Of a stretch of DNA of 64,000 nt, positions 16,762 to 25,073 are shown one piece after another. The notes under the pieces were generated by a model. The model saw nothing but the letters and a program-made list of their open reading frames with translations. It was not told the DNA's origin and searched no databases. The stretch is taken from assembly GCF_016812035.1 (NCBI RefSeq), contig NZ_CP069178.1, positions 1,302,001 to 1,366,000 of the forward strand, given 5' to 3'. The first letter of the stretch is position 1. The number at the start of each line of letters is the position of its first letter. The translations under genes were made by a program, and so were the position numbers. This stretch comes from Bulleidia sp. zg-1006. Lineage in GTDB: Bacteria > Bacillota_I > Bacilli_A > Erysipelotrichales > Erysipelotrichaceae.

Positions 16762-16965
16762 ATCACTATTTTCCACAAAAGCCTCCCACCAAAAAGATGG
16801 AAGGCTTTCTAAACAATTCACCTAAATTCAACAACTCCCTTTTGAACCTACTCTTGGGACTTTTTAGTATCAAAATAGTATCACTAAGACAGTTTTTACG
16901 CTTTTAAATCGCTAAAATCCTGCTTTTTCAACGGTTCTATAGCAGAAACATGTTTGTTACTATCA
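16762..16965. repeat. Copy B of the repeated boundary sequence, adjoining guaA
   Basis: This resembles 5,083-5,345 over its whole length. It contains the same GCCTCC hairpin, AAATTCAACAACTCC, two AGTATCA heptamers (16,866-16,872 and 16,877-16,883, start-to-start 11 bases), ATCGCTAAAA, and AACATGTTTGTTACTATCACTCCCA running into the guaA stop codon. The region 16,646-16,962 has no gene. Position against guaA makes it a candidate attachment region with integrase arm sites. Confidence 0.65.
16776..16810. terminator. Hairpin terminator, near copy of 5,099-5,133
   Basis: Arms AAAAGCCTCC and GGAAGGCTTT enclose a loop CACCAAAAAGAT-like segment. It could end guaA readthrough on the minus strand. Confidence 0.5.
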
Positions 16966-16985
16966 CTCCCACTCTATTGTCCCCG
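16945..16985. other. Candidate attachment site at the guaA 3' end
   Basis: The last guaA codons and stop (ATAGAGTGGGAGTGA on the minus strand) are a known target for integrative elements. Foreign-looking DNA begins directly downstream. A degenerate counterpart (ATCGAGTTCGAGTAA) is at about 5,330-5,350. The core cannot be fixed without an empty site. Confidence 0.5.
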
Positions 16986-18504
16986 GAGGTTTAGATGTAA
17001 TATCTAAGGCCACTCGATTTACATGCTTCACTTCGTTCACAATACGTGTTGAAATACGATCAAGAACATCATAAGGAATACGCGCCCAATCCGCTGTCAT
17101 ACCATCAATCGAAGTTACAGCGCGAATAACAACCGTATAATCATACGTCCTCTGATCCCCCATGACACCAACCGATCGAATATTTGGCAAACAAGTAAAA
17201 TACTGCCAAATATCTCTTTGTAGACCAGCCTTTTGAATCTCTTCCCGAAGAATCAAATCCGAATCACGCACAATTTCCAACTTCTCTTCACTAATTTCGC
17301 CCAGCACACGAATTCCCAAGCCGGGTCCTGGAAACGGTTGTCTCCACACCATTTCCTCCGGTAAACCAAGTTCTGTTCCCAAAGCACGCACCTCATCCTT
17401 GAATAATTTATTCAAGGGTTCAATCAATTGGAAATTCAAATCTTCTGGCAAACCACCCACATTATGATGTGACTTAATCGTTTGTGCCGTCTTTGTGCCT
17501 GACTCAATCACATCCGTATACAAAGTCCCTTGTGCCAACCAATGAATATCCACACCCTTTAGTAACTTTTGTACCTCATCTTGAAATGTATACACAAACT
17601 CATTGCCAATAATCTTACGCTTTTGTTCTGGATCCGATACACCTTTTAACTTATTCATGAAACGCTTAGAAGCATCCACCTTTGTCAGATGAATACTCAT
17701 ATTCTTTACGAAGGTTTCCATGACTGAGTCCGCCTCTTTCTTACGTAATAAGCCATGATCAATAAACATACAATAAAGCTGATCACCGATCGCCTTATGC
17801 AATAAAGCTGCCACAACCGAAGAATCCACACCACCAGACAAAGCCAATAACACCTTATCTTTGCCAACTTTAGCACGAATTTCATCTATCTGTTGTACAA
17901 TAAAGTTCTTCATCGACCAATTCGCTTTCACTTCACATACACCAAACACAAAGTTTTTCAGTATATCCAAGCCATATTCACTATGACGAACTTCAGGATG
18001 AAATTGAAGTGTATAAATCATTCTTTCTTCATTCATTGAAGCAACTGATGGGCAAGTGGTACTTTGTCCCATACCCACAAAACCATCAGCCAATTTAACT
18101 ACCTGGTCACCATGGCTCATCCAAACTGTTTGTTTTTCAGGCAAACCCTTTAATAAAGCATTATTTGTATCAAAGATAACCTCTGTTCGACCATACTCCT
18201 TTTTATCAGAACCTTTTACTTCCCCACCTAACATTTGGTGTATCATCTGCATTCCATAACAAATTCCCAAAATAGGAAGACCAGATGTAAAAATAGCTGG
18301 ATCACACTTCAAAGAACCATCTTCATACACCGAATTAGGACCACCCGAGAAAATAATCCCTTTCACATCTTCCATTGCTAAAATATCGCTTAATCGCATG
18401 TCTCCTGGGTGCAATTCTGAATACACCCCAAATTCACGAACACGACGGGAAATCAACTGATTGTACTGACTGCCAAAATCCAAAACAATAATCTTATCTG
18501 CCAT
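16963..18504 (-). CDS. guaA: GMP synthase (glutamine-hydrolysing)
   Basis: The 513-residue protein has the complete two-domain layout. The class I glutamine amidotransferase part has ILGICYGMQ (catalytic Cys) and [14 protein letters not shown] (His-Glu); the ATP-pyrophosphatase part has the P-loop [11 protein letters not shown] and [19 protein letters not shown] near the C-terminal dimerisation domain, ending in PPGTIEWE. It converts XMP to GMP with glutamine and ATP in the cytosol. ATG 18504 follows AAAGAGGAAAATAGG. The 3' end is intact although mobile DNA starts right behind it, as expected when integration rebuilds the terminal codons. It is the boundary gene between core chromosome and accessory region. 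Confidence 0.98.
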   Translation of the reverse strand: MADKIIVLDFGSQYNQLISRRVREFGVYSELHPGDMRLSDILAMEDVKGIIFSGGPNSVYEDGSLKCDPAIFTSGLPILGICYGMQMIHQMLGGEVKGSDKKEYGRTEVIFDTNNALLKGLPEKQTVWMSHGDQVVKLADGFVGMGQSTTCPSVASMNEERMIYTLQFHPEVRHSEYGLDILKNFVFGVCEVKANWSMKNFIVQQIDEIRAKVGKDKVLLALSGGVDSSVVAALLHKAIGDQLYCMFIDHGLLRKKEADSVMETFVKNMSIHLTKVDASKRFMNKLKGVSDPEQKRKIIGNEFVYTFQDEVQKLLKGVDIHWLAQGTLYTDVIESGTKTAQTIKSHHNVGGLPEDLNFQLIEPLNKLFKDEVRALGTELGLPEEMVWRQPFPGPGLGIRVLGEISEEKLEIVRDSDLILREEIQKAGLQRDIWQYFTCLPNIRSVGVMGDQRTYDYTVVIRAVTSIDGMTADWARIPYDVLDRISTRIVNEVKHVNRVALDITSKPPGTIEWE

Positions 18505-18537
18505 CCTATTTTCCTCTTTAATAGAACTAATATAACA

Positions 18538-18565
18538 AAAAAAAGAAGGTTCTTCACCCTCTTTT
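18538..18565 (-). terminator. Terminator after metNIQ
   Basis: Minus strand: GAGGGT-GAAGA-ACCTTC hairpin followed by eight Ts, 11 bases after the metQ stop codon. Confidence 0.75.
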
Positions 18566-18575
18566 CAATGAATTT

Positions 18576-19421
18576 CTATTCCGCTGGAATAACCGAACCA
18601 TCTGACCACTTCGACTTGATAAAATCCTTCATTTCTTTTGATTGTAAAACCTCTACTAAAGCCTTAATCTTCTTATCGTTTTCATGACCTTCTTGACAAG
18701 CAATGATATTCACATAAGGATTCTTCGCATCGGCTTTTTCTAAAATTAAAGCATCTTTGCTGGGATTTAAACCGGAAGAAATTGCATAATTACCATTGAT
18801 AGCCACTAAATCTCCTTCACCATTCGCATAAGTAGTTGCTAATAATTCCGGTTTTACTTCTTTAAACTTCAAATGCTTCGGATTGCTTGTATCATTCTTA
18901 ATATCCGCAATTGTTGTTGTTAGAACATTCGCATTTTCTGGCAATTTCACTAAACCGGCACTGTTTAAAATCGCTAAAATACGACCATTGTCGGCTACGG
19001 AATTCGATACAATCACCGTTGCACCATCCTTCACATCACTGACCTTCTTAATTGTCTTCGAATAAAGACCAAATGGTTCGATATGCACCCCACCAACATT
19101 TGCAATCTTATAGCCATTCGTTTTCTTTTCATTATCAAAGAAAGGAACGTGTTGGAAGAAATTCGCATCCGCATTACTACTAGACACCGCTTCATTGGGA
19201 ATGTAATAATCATCGGTAATTGAAACATCTAATTCAATTCCATATTTCTCTTTTAAAATCGCTTTCGCCTTTTCTAAAATCTCACCATGTGGATTCGCAG
19301 TAGCGATTACTTTTAGTTTTTCATTTTTTTCCGTGGTTTTCTTTGCGTTGTTACCACAAGCCACTAAGCCCAATGCTAATACAGAAATAGCAGCTGCTTT
19401 AATAAACTTTTTCAAAATCAT
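18576..19421 (-). CDS. metQ: MetQ-type methionine-binding lipoprotein
   Basis: The 281-residue protein starts with a lipoprotein signal (MILKKFIKAAAISVLALGLV followed by the lipobox Cys22), then an NlpA/MetQ domain: KVIATANPHGEILEKAK, then NFFQHVPFFDNE, and GLYSKTIKKVSDVKDGA. It captures D/L-methionine or its derivatives outside the membrane and delivers it to MetI. ATG 19421 follows AGGAGAGA and lies 8 bases after metI. It is the last gene of a metN-metI-metQ operon under a T-box leader, and is followed by a terminator. Confidence 0.95.
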   Translation of the reverse strand: MILKKFIKAAAISVLALGLVACGNNAKKTTEKNEKLKVIATANPHGEILEKAKAILKEKYGIELDVSITDDYYIPNEAVSSSNADANFFQHVPFFDNEKKTNGYKIANVGGVHIEPFGLYSKTIKKVSDVKDGATVIVSNSVADNGRILAILNSAGLVKLPENANVLTTTIADIKNDTSNPKHLKFKEVKPELLATTYANGEGDLVAINGNYAISSGLNPSKDALILEKADAKNPYVNIIACQEGHENDKKIKALVEVLQSKEMKDFIKSKWSDGSVIPAE

Positions 19422-19429
19422 TCTCTCCT

Positions 19430-20089
19430 TTATCGTTTATCAATACGTTTTACAATAAAATCACCCAGCCATTGTATCGCAAGGACAATCACAATAATAA
19501 TAGCTGTTGATGTGTATAAGACAGGTCCATTTCTTCTTGCAAATCCATATAAGTACGCAAGGCTTCCAAGACCCCCTGCTCCAATTGCCCCCGCCATGGC
19601 AGTATAAGAAATTAAAGAAATACCGGTAACGGTTATTCCTGAAACAATGGCTGGTAAGGATTCTGGCAGTAAAACTTTTGTGATAATTTGCCAGTTGGTT
19701 GCTCCCATAGCTTTACTTGCTTCAATTGTTCCCTTATCCACTTCTTGAAAGGCAATGACGCACATTCGAGCAAAGAAGGGTGCTGAAGCTAATATCAAAG
19801 ATGGAAGAGCCGCCTTAGCTCCTAGCATACTACCCACCAATAGCTTCGTTAATGGAATGACCAATATCAATAAGATAATAAATGGGATTGCACGAAGAAT
19901 ATTCACAATTGCATCGACGAATCGGTTCATCATCCGATTTGGAAAGAGTCCATCGCTTTGCGTACAGTAAAGAAGTATTCCAATCACTAAACCTAAAATA
20001 ACTGCCATGGTTAACGAGAAAAAGGTCATATATAATGTTTCCCTAACAGCCGTTTGAAGCTGTTCTATATTCACCGTTGTTGTCATCAT
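19430..20089 (-). CDS. metI: Methionine ABC transporter permease
   Basis: The protein has 219 residues and about five membrane segments, with the permease EAA-type loop EASKAMGATNWQIITKVLLPES (split here; about residues 130-151) that contacts MetN. It forms the membrane channel of the importer. Its start overlaps the end of metN by four bases (ATGA), and metQ follows after 8 bases, so the three are translated from one message. Confidence 0.95.
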   Translation of the reverse strand: MMTTTVNIEQLQTAVRETLYMTFFSLTMAVILGLVIGILLYCTQSDGLFPNRMMNRFVDAIVNILRAIPFIILLILVIPLTKLLVGSMLGAKAALPSLILASAPFFARMCVIAFQEVDKGTIEASKAMGATNWQIITKVLLPESLPAIVSGITVTGISLISYTAMAGAIGAGGLGSLAYLYGFARRNGPVLYTSTAIIIVIVLAIQWLGDFIVKRIDKR

Positions 20090-21108
20090 GATAGCACCTC
20101 CACTCCCACATTGCTTTCCACCAATGTTTTCACAAATTTTTCGTAGTCTTCTTTATTTCCCTTACTCAGATGAATATAAGTAACACCCATCGGTCCACTA
20201 GCGGATTGAGAAATATTCGATTCTACGATAGAAACATCAAATAGGACTTTTCTAGCCGCATGAATAATAATTGGCTGATCCGCATTATTACCGGTGAAAG
20301 ATACTCGTAATAATTGCCCATCTGGATAACGACTTTTTAAGCTTTTTGCTAAATCTTCAATCGATTGGTCAGCTTCAATATTCTGAACAAACTTTCGTGT
20401 GACTGCGTGTTTCGGACGAGAAAATAAATCTTCTACCAAACCCAGTTCCACAATTTTACCTTCTTCCATTACAGCCATTCTGTGACAAACCTTTTGGACT
20501 ACTTCCATTTGATGAGTGATCATCGCAATCGTTAAATGAAGCTTTTGATTAATTTCTCTTAGTAAAGATAAAATCTGTTCTGTTGTTTCGGGATCCAAAG
20601 CGGAAGTGGCTTCATCACAAAGAAGAATTTTAGGTCGATTGGCTAAGGCTCTGGCGATACCTACCCTCTGTTTCTGACCACCGGATAATTCACTTGGATA
20701 AAAATTTTCCCGACCACTTAGACCAACAAGTTCAATCAGTTCTTTCACTTTTTTCTTTCTTTCTTCTTTATCCATACCGGCCAGTTCTAAGGGAAGTTCA
20801 ATATTCTTTTGTACTGTTCTGCTCCAAAGAAGATTAAAGTGCTGAAAAATCATACCAATGCTTTGACGTTGTTTGTTTAAATCTTTTTTATTTAGTTCGC
20901 CAATATTCACACCATCAATCCAAATTTCACCAGAAGTTTGTTTCTCAAGCTGATTGATTAAACGAACTAGTGTACTTTTACCAGCTCCTGAATAGCCAAT
21001 GATACCAAATATTTCTCCCTCTTGAATGTTTAAAGTAACATCTTCAACAGCGTGGATACTATCGGATTTAGTTGCAAATGTTTTACTGACATTTTTAATT
21101 TCAATCAT
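20086..21108 (-). CDS. metN: Methionine ABC transporter ATP-binding protein
   Basis: The 340-residue ATPase has Walker A GYSGAGKSTLVR (about 38-49), signature LSGGQKQRVGIARAL, Walker B KILLCDEATSALD and the switch His in MITHQMEV. A C-terminal NIL domain (about 265-340) is present; in MetN this binds methionine and shuts transport down. It powers methionine uptake. ATG 21108 stands behind AAAGGAAAGATAGAA. The upstream region carries a methionine-specific T-box, so expression should rise when tRNA-Met is uncharged. Confidence 0.96.
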   Translation of the reverse strand: MIEIKNVSKTFATKSDSIHAVEDVTLNIQEGEIFGIIGYSGAGKSTLVRLINQLEKQTSGEIWIDGVNIGELNKKDLNKQRQSIGMIFQHFNLLWSRTVQKNIELPLELAGMDKEERKKKVKELIELVGLSGRENFYPSELSGGQKQRVGIARALANRPKILLCDEATSALDPETTEQILSLLREINQKLHLTIAMITHQMEVVQKVCHRMAVMEEGKIVELGLVEDLFSRPKHAVTRKFVQNIEADQSIEDLAKSLKSRYPDGQLLRVSFTGNNADQPIIIHAARKVLFDVSIVESNISQSASGPMGVTYIHLSKGNKEDYEKFVKTLVESNVGVEVLS

Positions 21109-21127
21109 TTCTATCTTTCCTTTCTAT

Positions 21128-21412
21128 CCATACAAAAAATCCCGCCCTAACAATAAGGACGAGATGTACCATCACGTGTTACCACCTTAATTCGTATATA
21201 TCTCACAATATATACCTCATAGAGTACCAACATACCCCTTGTCTATAACGGGACATCCCGTTGATGCCTAACTATCGGCAACAAAGCTCCAAGACCATAT
21301 TCACTAGACATTCCTTGTTCCCTTTTCAGCTGCCGGGACTCTCTAAGACAATTAGCTTCCAGCTACTCTTCTCTTCATCGCTGTATATGTAGAATTGTAC
21401 TGGTTAATTTTC
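21128..21412 (-). promoter_or_regulatory. T-box leader (Met specifier) of metNIQ
   Basis: On the minus strand the leader shows the T-box core AAGGTGGTAACACG (about 21,187-21,174), which pairs with the tRNA acceptor end. It is followed by a terminator hairpin (CTCGTCCT, loop, AGGGCGGGA, then six Ts; 21,163-21,133). Upstream, a Stem I-like region contains GTGAATATGGTC, with ATG at 21,298-21,296 placed as the specifier codon, and AAGAGTAG as an AGUA-type bulge. Uncharged tRNA-Met should stabilise the antiterminator and allow metNIQ transcription. The Met assignment agrees with the downstream genes. Confidence 0.9.
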
Positions 21413-21435
21413 TTTTGTCAAATCTTTTTTTCCAA

Positions 21436-21828
21436 TTAACGAACAATTTTCCCCGGCCAAGTTCCAATTCCACCCATTTCATAAACTTTTGTATAACCTA
21501 AAGCAGCTAACTTTTTCGCAGCTTGACGGCTTCTATTTCCACTTCGACAATATACAAAAATGGTTTGATCCTTTCGACTTAATTCCTTTGGTGCTTCATT
21601 TTGGATGCTTTCATTTGGAATTAAAACCGCTCCTTCAATATGACCTTCTTTAAATTCATCTTCTCGACGTACATCAACGATTTGGTAATCTTTCAAAGTC
21701 TTCATCATTTCAATTGCTTTTTCTTGTGAAATGGATGTATAACCGGTATGGTTATTATTATTTATGGTTGTGGCACAACCACTTAGAAACACACCAAACA
21801 ATAATACAAAAATAAACCATTTTTTCAT
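21436..21828 (-). CDS. Rhodanese-domain lipoprotein
   Basis: The 130-residue protein begins with a lipoprotein signal (MKKWFIFVLLFGVFLSG followed by lipobox Cys) and carries one rhodanese domain. The active-site loop is IFVYCRSGNRSR with the sulfur-carrying Cys; DVRREDEFKEGHIEGA is the conserved CH2 region. It should act on the outer face of the membrane; the sulfur acceptor is unknown. ATG 21828 follows AGAGGTGATTATAGA. It stands alone between the met leader and uppP, reading in the same direction as both. Confidence 0.88.
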   Translation of the reverse strand: MKKWFIFVLLFGVFLSGCATTINNNNHTGYTSISQEKAIEMMKTLKDYQIVDVRREDEFKEGHIEGAVLIPNESIQNEAPKELSRKDQTIFVYCRSGNRSRQAAKKLAALGYTKVYEMGGIGTWPGKIVR

Positions 21829-21864
21829 TCTATAATCACCTCTGACACCACTATACCAAAGAAT

Positions 21865-21889
21865 TAAAAAAGCATCCTCTCCGATGCTT
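21865..21889 (-). terminator. Terminator of uppP overlapping its stop codon
   Basis: Minus strand AGCATC-GGAGAG-GATGCT followed by TTTTT. The TAA of uppP (21,890-21,888) forms the first pairs of the stem base. Confidence 0.75.
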
Positions 21890-22727
21890 AATGAATAAAT
21901 CCAATCAAACTAAAGACAAGCACAATCACACCCAAAATAATGCGATAGATACCAAAGATGGTAAAGTCATGCTTGCGAATGTATTTTAATAAATGTTGAA
22001 TCGCAACAATTGAAACTAAAAAGCTAACAACAACACCAATCAACAAGACAAATATTGCACTCCAGCTAAAAGCAATTTTCGCTTTAACCATCTTTAATAA
22101 AGAAGCTCCAAACATCGCCGGAATAGCCATAAAGAAACTAAATTCCGTAGCTGTCTTACGGTCAAAGCCCATCCATGTTGCCCCAAAGATGGTTGCCCCA
22201 GAACGACTGGTACCGGGTACAACCGCCAGTAATTGGAATAAACCCACCGAAAGGGCATCTTTGGGCATAATATAACCAATACGGTCAATCATCACATCAT
22301 GTTCACGATGTTCCATCCAGATAAAGAGAATACCATATATAACTAATGTAGCCGCAATCACATAGGAACTACTCAACACCGTATCAACCAAATGATCAAT
22401 CACAATCCCAAGCACCAATGGAATAGAAGCAATCATAACTAATAACCATAAGCGTTGCGTTCTCTTTTTCTTTTCTGGACTCGCCTTTTTTGGATAGGTT
22501 AATTTTTTCCAATACAACAAAATAACCGCTAAGATACTGCCAAATTGAATGACCACTTTGAATAAATTCCAAAAAGCTATATTCATAGCTGGATCTGCGT
22601 AAACATTTAATGGTAAGAAATTTTCCATTAAAATTAAATGACCAGTTGAACTAATAGGTAACCATTCCGTAATACCCTGCATAATTCCATATAAAACAGC
22701 TTTAAAAACATTCCAAATAAAAGCCAT
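21888..22727 (-). CDS. uppP: Undecaprenyl-diphosphatase
   Basis: About 279 residues with seven to eight membrane segments and the two family signatures: QGITEWLPISSTGHLIL near the N-terminus and VVPGTSRSGATI (about residues 170-181). The enzyme recycles undecaprenyl diphosphate to the monophosphate carrier used for peptidoglycan and other wall polymers, and can give bacitracin resistance. ATG 22727 was chosen because TTGAGGTGAGTGGT lies just before it; a GTG three codons upstream lies within that site. It is divergent from the cyclophilin gene. Confidence 0.96.
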   Translation of the reverse strand: MAFIWNVFKAVLYGIMQGITEWLPISSTGHLILMENFLPLNVYADPAMNIAFWNLFKVVIQFGSILAVILLYWKKLTYPKKASPEKKKRTQRLWLLVMIASIPLVLGIVIDHLVDTVLSSSYVIAATLVIYGILFIWMEHREHDVMIDRIGYIMPKDALSVGLFQLLAVVPGTSRSGATIFGATWMGFDRKTATEFSFFMAIPAMFGASLLKMVKAKIAFSWSAIFVLLIGVVVSFLVSIVAIQHLLKYIRKHDFTIFGIYRIILGVIVLVFSLIGFIH

Positions 22728-22794
22728 ACCACTCACCTCAATATCTTATGTATTTTATCATTATCATATGTGCATTGCAATTTTGAGAATTGTG

Positions 22795-22800
22795 TATAAT
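22795..22800 (+). promoter_or_regulatory. -10 element for the cyclophilin gene
   Basis: TGTGTATAAT, an extended -10, lies about 24 bases before the start codon, with TTGCAA-like sequence upstream. The divergent uppP start is about 70 bases away. Confidence 0.55.
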
Positions 22801-22823
22801 GATAGTCAAAAGGAGAAATGAAA

Positions 22824-23297
22824 ATGATTGTTATTGAAATGGATAATGGTGGTCTAATTAAAATTGAATTAGATTCAAAGGCTGCTCCTAAGACAGTAGA
22901 AAACTTTGAAAACCTAGTTAAGAAAGGTTTCTATGATGGTTTAGGCTTTCATCGCATTATCCCCGGTTTTATGATTCAAGGTGGCGATCCGCTTGGTAAT
23001 GGTATGGGTGGTTCTGATGAGAATATTATTGGTGAATTTACCAGCAATGGTATTCAAAATCCATTGGCTCATAAGCGTGGGGTTATCTCCATGGCTCGTG
23101 CGCAAAATCCAAACTCTGCTAGTTCACAATTCTTTATCATGCACGCTGATGCTCCATACCTAGATGGAAATTACGCCGCTTTTGGTAAGGTGGCGGATGG
23201 TATGGACGTTGTGGATGAAATTGCAATGACACCAACCGGTTTCCAAGATAAACCAACACATCCCGTTATCATGAAACGTGTTTATATTGAAAACTAA
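22824..23297 (+). CDS. Cyclophilin-type peptidyl-prolyl isomerase
   Basis: The protein of 157 residues is a single cyclophilin domain: GFHRIIPGFMIQGGDP, GVISMARAQNPNSASSQFFI and LDGNYAAFGKV carry the catalytic Arg/Phe/Gln pocket residues. It speeds proline isomerisation in protein folding; no signal peptide is present, so it is cytosolic. The second ATG (22824) is preferred, because AAGGAG is only two bases from the first ATG at 22818 but eight from this one. It ends in a hairpin terminator at 23,296-23,314. Confidence 0.95.
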   Translation: MIVIEMDNGGLIKIELDSKAAPKTVENFENLVKKGFYDGLGFHRIIPGFMIQGGDPLGNGMGGSDENIIGEFTSNGIQNPLAHKRGVISMARAQNPNSASSQFFIMHADAPYLDGNYAAFGKVADGMDVVDEIAMTPTGFQDKPTHPVIMKRVYIEN

Positions 23298-23314
23298 AGG
23301 CTTCTGCCTTTTTT
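23296..23314 (+). terminator. Terminator of the cyclophilin gene
   Basis: AAAGGC-TTCT-GCCTTT followed by TTT. It touches the stop codon of the convergent ECF gene. Confidence 0.75.
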
Positions 23315-23927
23315 AAATATTCATTTTTTCGCGAATTGGTTTTAAAGCATGATAGACAAAAGGAATGATAATACCGGCCACTACCATTTCTAATAGTCCA
23401 TTACTAACAAGAACAGATACGATTACAGCGCCAACACTAACACCCACAACACTCGCAAAAGCAGTACCGAAGAATAACCAAATTAAACTCATAACACTGA
23501 TGCTGTGCATAAAGGTGCAAATAATAGATAAAACCATCATCCAAGGCAATTCAGGAAAACGCTCTTTTCCTAAATCATTTAAGAAGCCAGCTAACCAACC
23601 CAAGAAAATTCTTGGTCCAAAACAAATTAGTAAACTATAAAAATTACCTTGAATCTGACCTATGGAATAAAATGGTGTGAAACAAAAGCTTGTTAAGTTT
23701 GGCGCAAAAGTAGCTCTTAGAAAACTGGCTAAACCAAACACGAAACCAATGGTTGCTCCTTCTTTCTTACCCATAAATACGCCCGCTAAAATAACAGGTA
23801 AGTGCATTAAAGTGATGGAAATAACTCCTACATTTAAATAACCAAGTGGAGTTAAAGCCAATAATAATTCAATGGCTACAAAAAAAGTCAATACAATAAA
23901 ACGTAATGTTTCTGATTTTGTTTGCAT
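23313..23927 (-). CDS. ECF transporter S component (substrate unknown)
   Basis: The protein has 204 residues and about six membrane segments; the pattern LNVGVISITLMHLPVILAGV followed by GKKEGATIGFVFGL is typical of ECF S components (ECF_trnsprt family). It would bind a vitamin or cofactor precursor and dock on a shared EcfAAT energising module, which is not encoded in this window. ATG 23927 follows AAGGAGTTTAT. No riboswitch is visible upstream, so the substrate cannot be named; folate- or pantothenate-type is a guess. Confidence 0.8.
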   Translation of the reverse strand: MQTKSETLRFIVLTFFVAIELLLALTPLGYLNVGVISITLMHLPVILAGVFMGKKEGATIGFVFGLASFLRATFAPNLTSFCFTPFYSIGQIQGNFYSLLICFGPRIFLGWLAGFLNDLGKERFPELPWMMVLSIICTFMHSISVMSLIWLFFGTAFASVVGVSVGAVIVSVLVSNGLLEMVVAGIIIPFVYHALKPIREKMNI

Positions 23928-23983
23928 ATAAACTCCTTATTCCCTAAAACTATACATACTTTAGCATATATTCATTCTGCCAA

Positions 23984-24005
23984 CAAAAAAACTCCCGAAG
24001 GAGTT
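23984..24005 (-). terminator. Terminator of hup
   Basis: Minus strand AACTCC-TTCG-GGAGTT followed by six Ts, with an extra-stable UUCG loop, about 10 bases after the HU stop. Confidence 0.85.
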
Positions 24006-24014
24006 CTACTAAAC

Positions 24015-24305
24015 TTATTTGTTGTTTACTAAGTCTTTCAAAGTCTTAGATGCCTTGAACTTAGGAGCCTTAGAAGCTTTAATCTTAATCTTTTCACCAG
24101 TAGCTGGGTTTAAGCCTTCACGAGCCGCTTTCTTAACAACAACAAACTTACCAAAACCGTTGATAGAAACTTCTTCACCTTTCTTGATAGCTGTTGTGAT
24201 TTGATCAAATACAAAATTGACTAATTCGTTTGCGTCTTTCTTAGATACTTCATATTCAGCTGCAATTCCTTCAGCTAAAGTTTTCTTGGTTACTTGTTCT
24301 GCCAT
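24015..24305 (-). CDS. hup: HU family DNA-binding protein
   Basis: The 96-residue protein is a full-length HU: N-terminal dimerisation helices (KKTLAEGIAAEYEVSKKDA), the signature GFGKFVVVKKAAREGLNPATG and the DNA-wrapping arm, ending in KASKTLKDLVNNK. It bends and compacts the nucleoid. ATG 24305 stands behind TTAAGGAGGCCAATAAATT, a strong ribosome-binding site, as expected for an abundant protein. It is monocistronic with its own terminator. Confidence 0.97.
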   Translation of the reverse strand: MAEQVTKKTLAEGIAAEYEVSKKDANELVNFVFDQITTAIKKGEEVSINGFGKFVVVKKAAREGLNPATGEKIKIKASKAPKFKASKTLKDLVNNK

Positions 24306-24654
24306 AATTTATTGGCCTCCTTAATCTACGTCCATTTTACCCAACTTTTTGTACCAATTTCAATAGATATAGCCTATTTTTTATCCCTTATCTACTTTTT
24401 AATGTATGTTTTTTGTAAAAATGAATGGCTTTTATTTAGAATCATGGCTTGTTGAAGGAAGAAAATCAAGTATTATAGCTCTTTATTTAATATTATTTTC
24501 TTAATAATTCTTTCATTTTTTGTCAAACACTATATCGACTTTTAAGACTTCGGCACTAGTTAATTATATATAGTAGTGAAATCAGTTTTTCAAACTGTGA
24601 AAGAAACCTCAATTTTAAACAAACTAAGTTATTTCAAACAAGAACTTTAAGTAT
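24306..24654. other. A/T-rich intergenic region upstream of hup
   Basis: About 350 bases without a convincing gene. The right part of hup's leader (24,310-24,420) should hold its promoter. A short plus-strand frame at 24,421 (ATG, about 27 codons, MNGFYLESWLVEG) has no ribosome-binding site and was not called. Confidence 0.4.
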
Positions 24655-24682
24655 TAAAAAACATAGTTTTTGCACTATGTTT
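24655..24682 (-). terminator. Terminator of the FMN-binding lipoprotein gene
   Basis: Minus strand ACATAGT-loop-ACTATGT followed by TTTTT; it begins at the stop codon of the gene. Confidence 0.75.
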
Positions 24683-25025
24683 ACTTAGCTTTTGCTTTAG
24701 CCAAAGCAGCTTTAACAGCTTCCTTAATCGCATTTGAAGTGATTGTGGCACCGGAAGCACCATCCACTTCAGTTGAATTCTTCTTAACAATAGCTTCTGG
24801 AATATCCTTGATAGCCGCATCAGAAAGACCGGCTGTTTCCTTATGTTCCTTCAACTCAACCTTTGTAATAGCTGTGTCAGATACCGTTACTGAAACAACC
24901 ACATTGCCATTACGACCAACTGCCTTACCTTCATAAGTACCAGCCTTGTAAACAGCCTTTTTAGAGCTACATCCTGCCAATAAAACAAGCGATGCCGCCA
25001 CAACCATCAATTTATTCAATTTCAT
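24681..25025 (-). CDS. FMN-binding-domain lipoprotein (flavinylated)
   Basis: The mature start is chosen at ATG 25025 (MKLNKLMVVAASLVLLAG then lipobox Cys), because AAAGGGAGGTTTAAACTC precedes it; an upstream in-frame ATG at 25055 lacks a site. The remaining ~95 residues are one FMN_bind domain with the covalent-flavinylation motif DGASGATITS, in which the second Thr receives FMN from an ApbE transferase. As a surface lipoprotein it would shuttle electrons outside the cell, as in PplA/Rnf-type extracellular flavin systems. The paralogous domain in 32,771-34,480 may be its partner. Confidence 0.88.
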   Translation of the reverse strand: MKLNKLMVVAASLVLLAGCSSKKAVYKAGTYEGKAVGRNGNVVVSVTVSDTAITKVELKEHKETAGLSDAAIKDIPEAIVKKNSTEVDGASGATITSNAIKEAVKAALAKAKAK

Positions 25026-25073
25026 GAGTTTAAACCTCCCTTTACTATTTTTCATTATAAAGTATTTTTTATC

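Noticed and set aside
24421-24504. Short plus-strand frame MNGFYLESWLVEG..
   Set aside because: Only about 27 codons, no ribosome-binding site, no sign of function.
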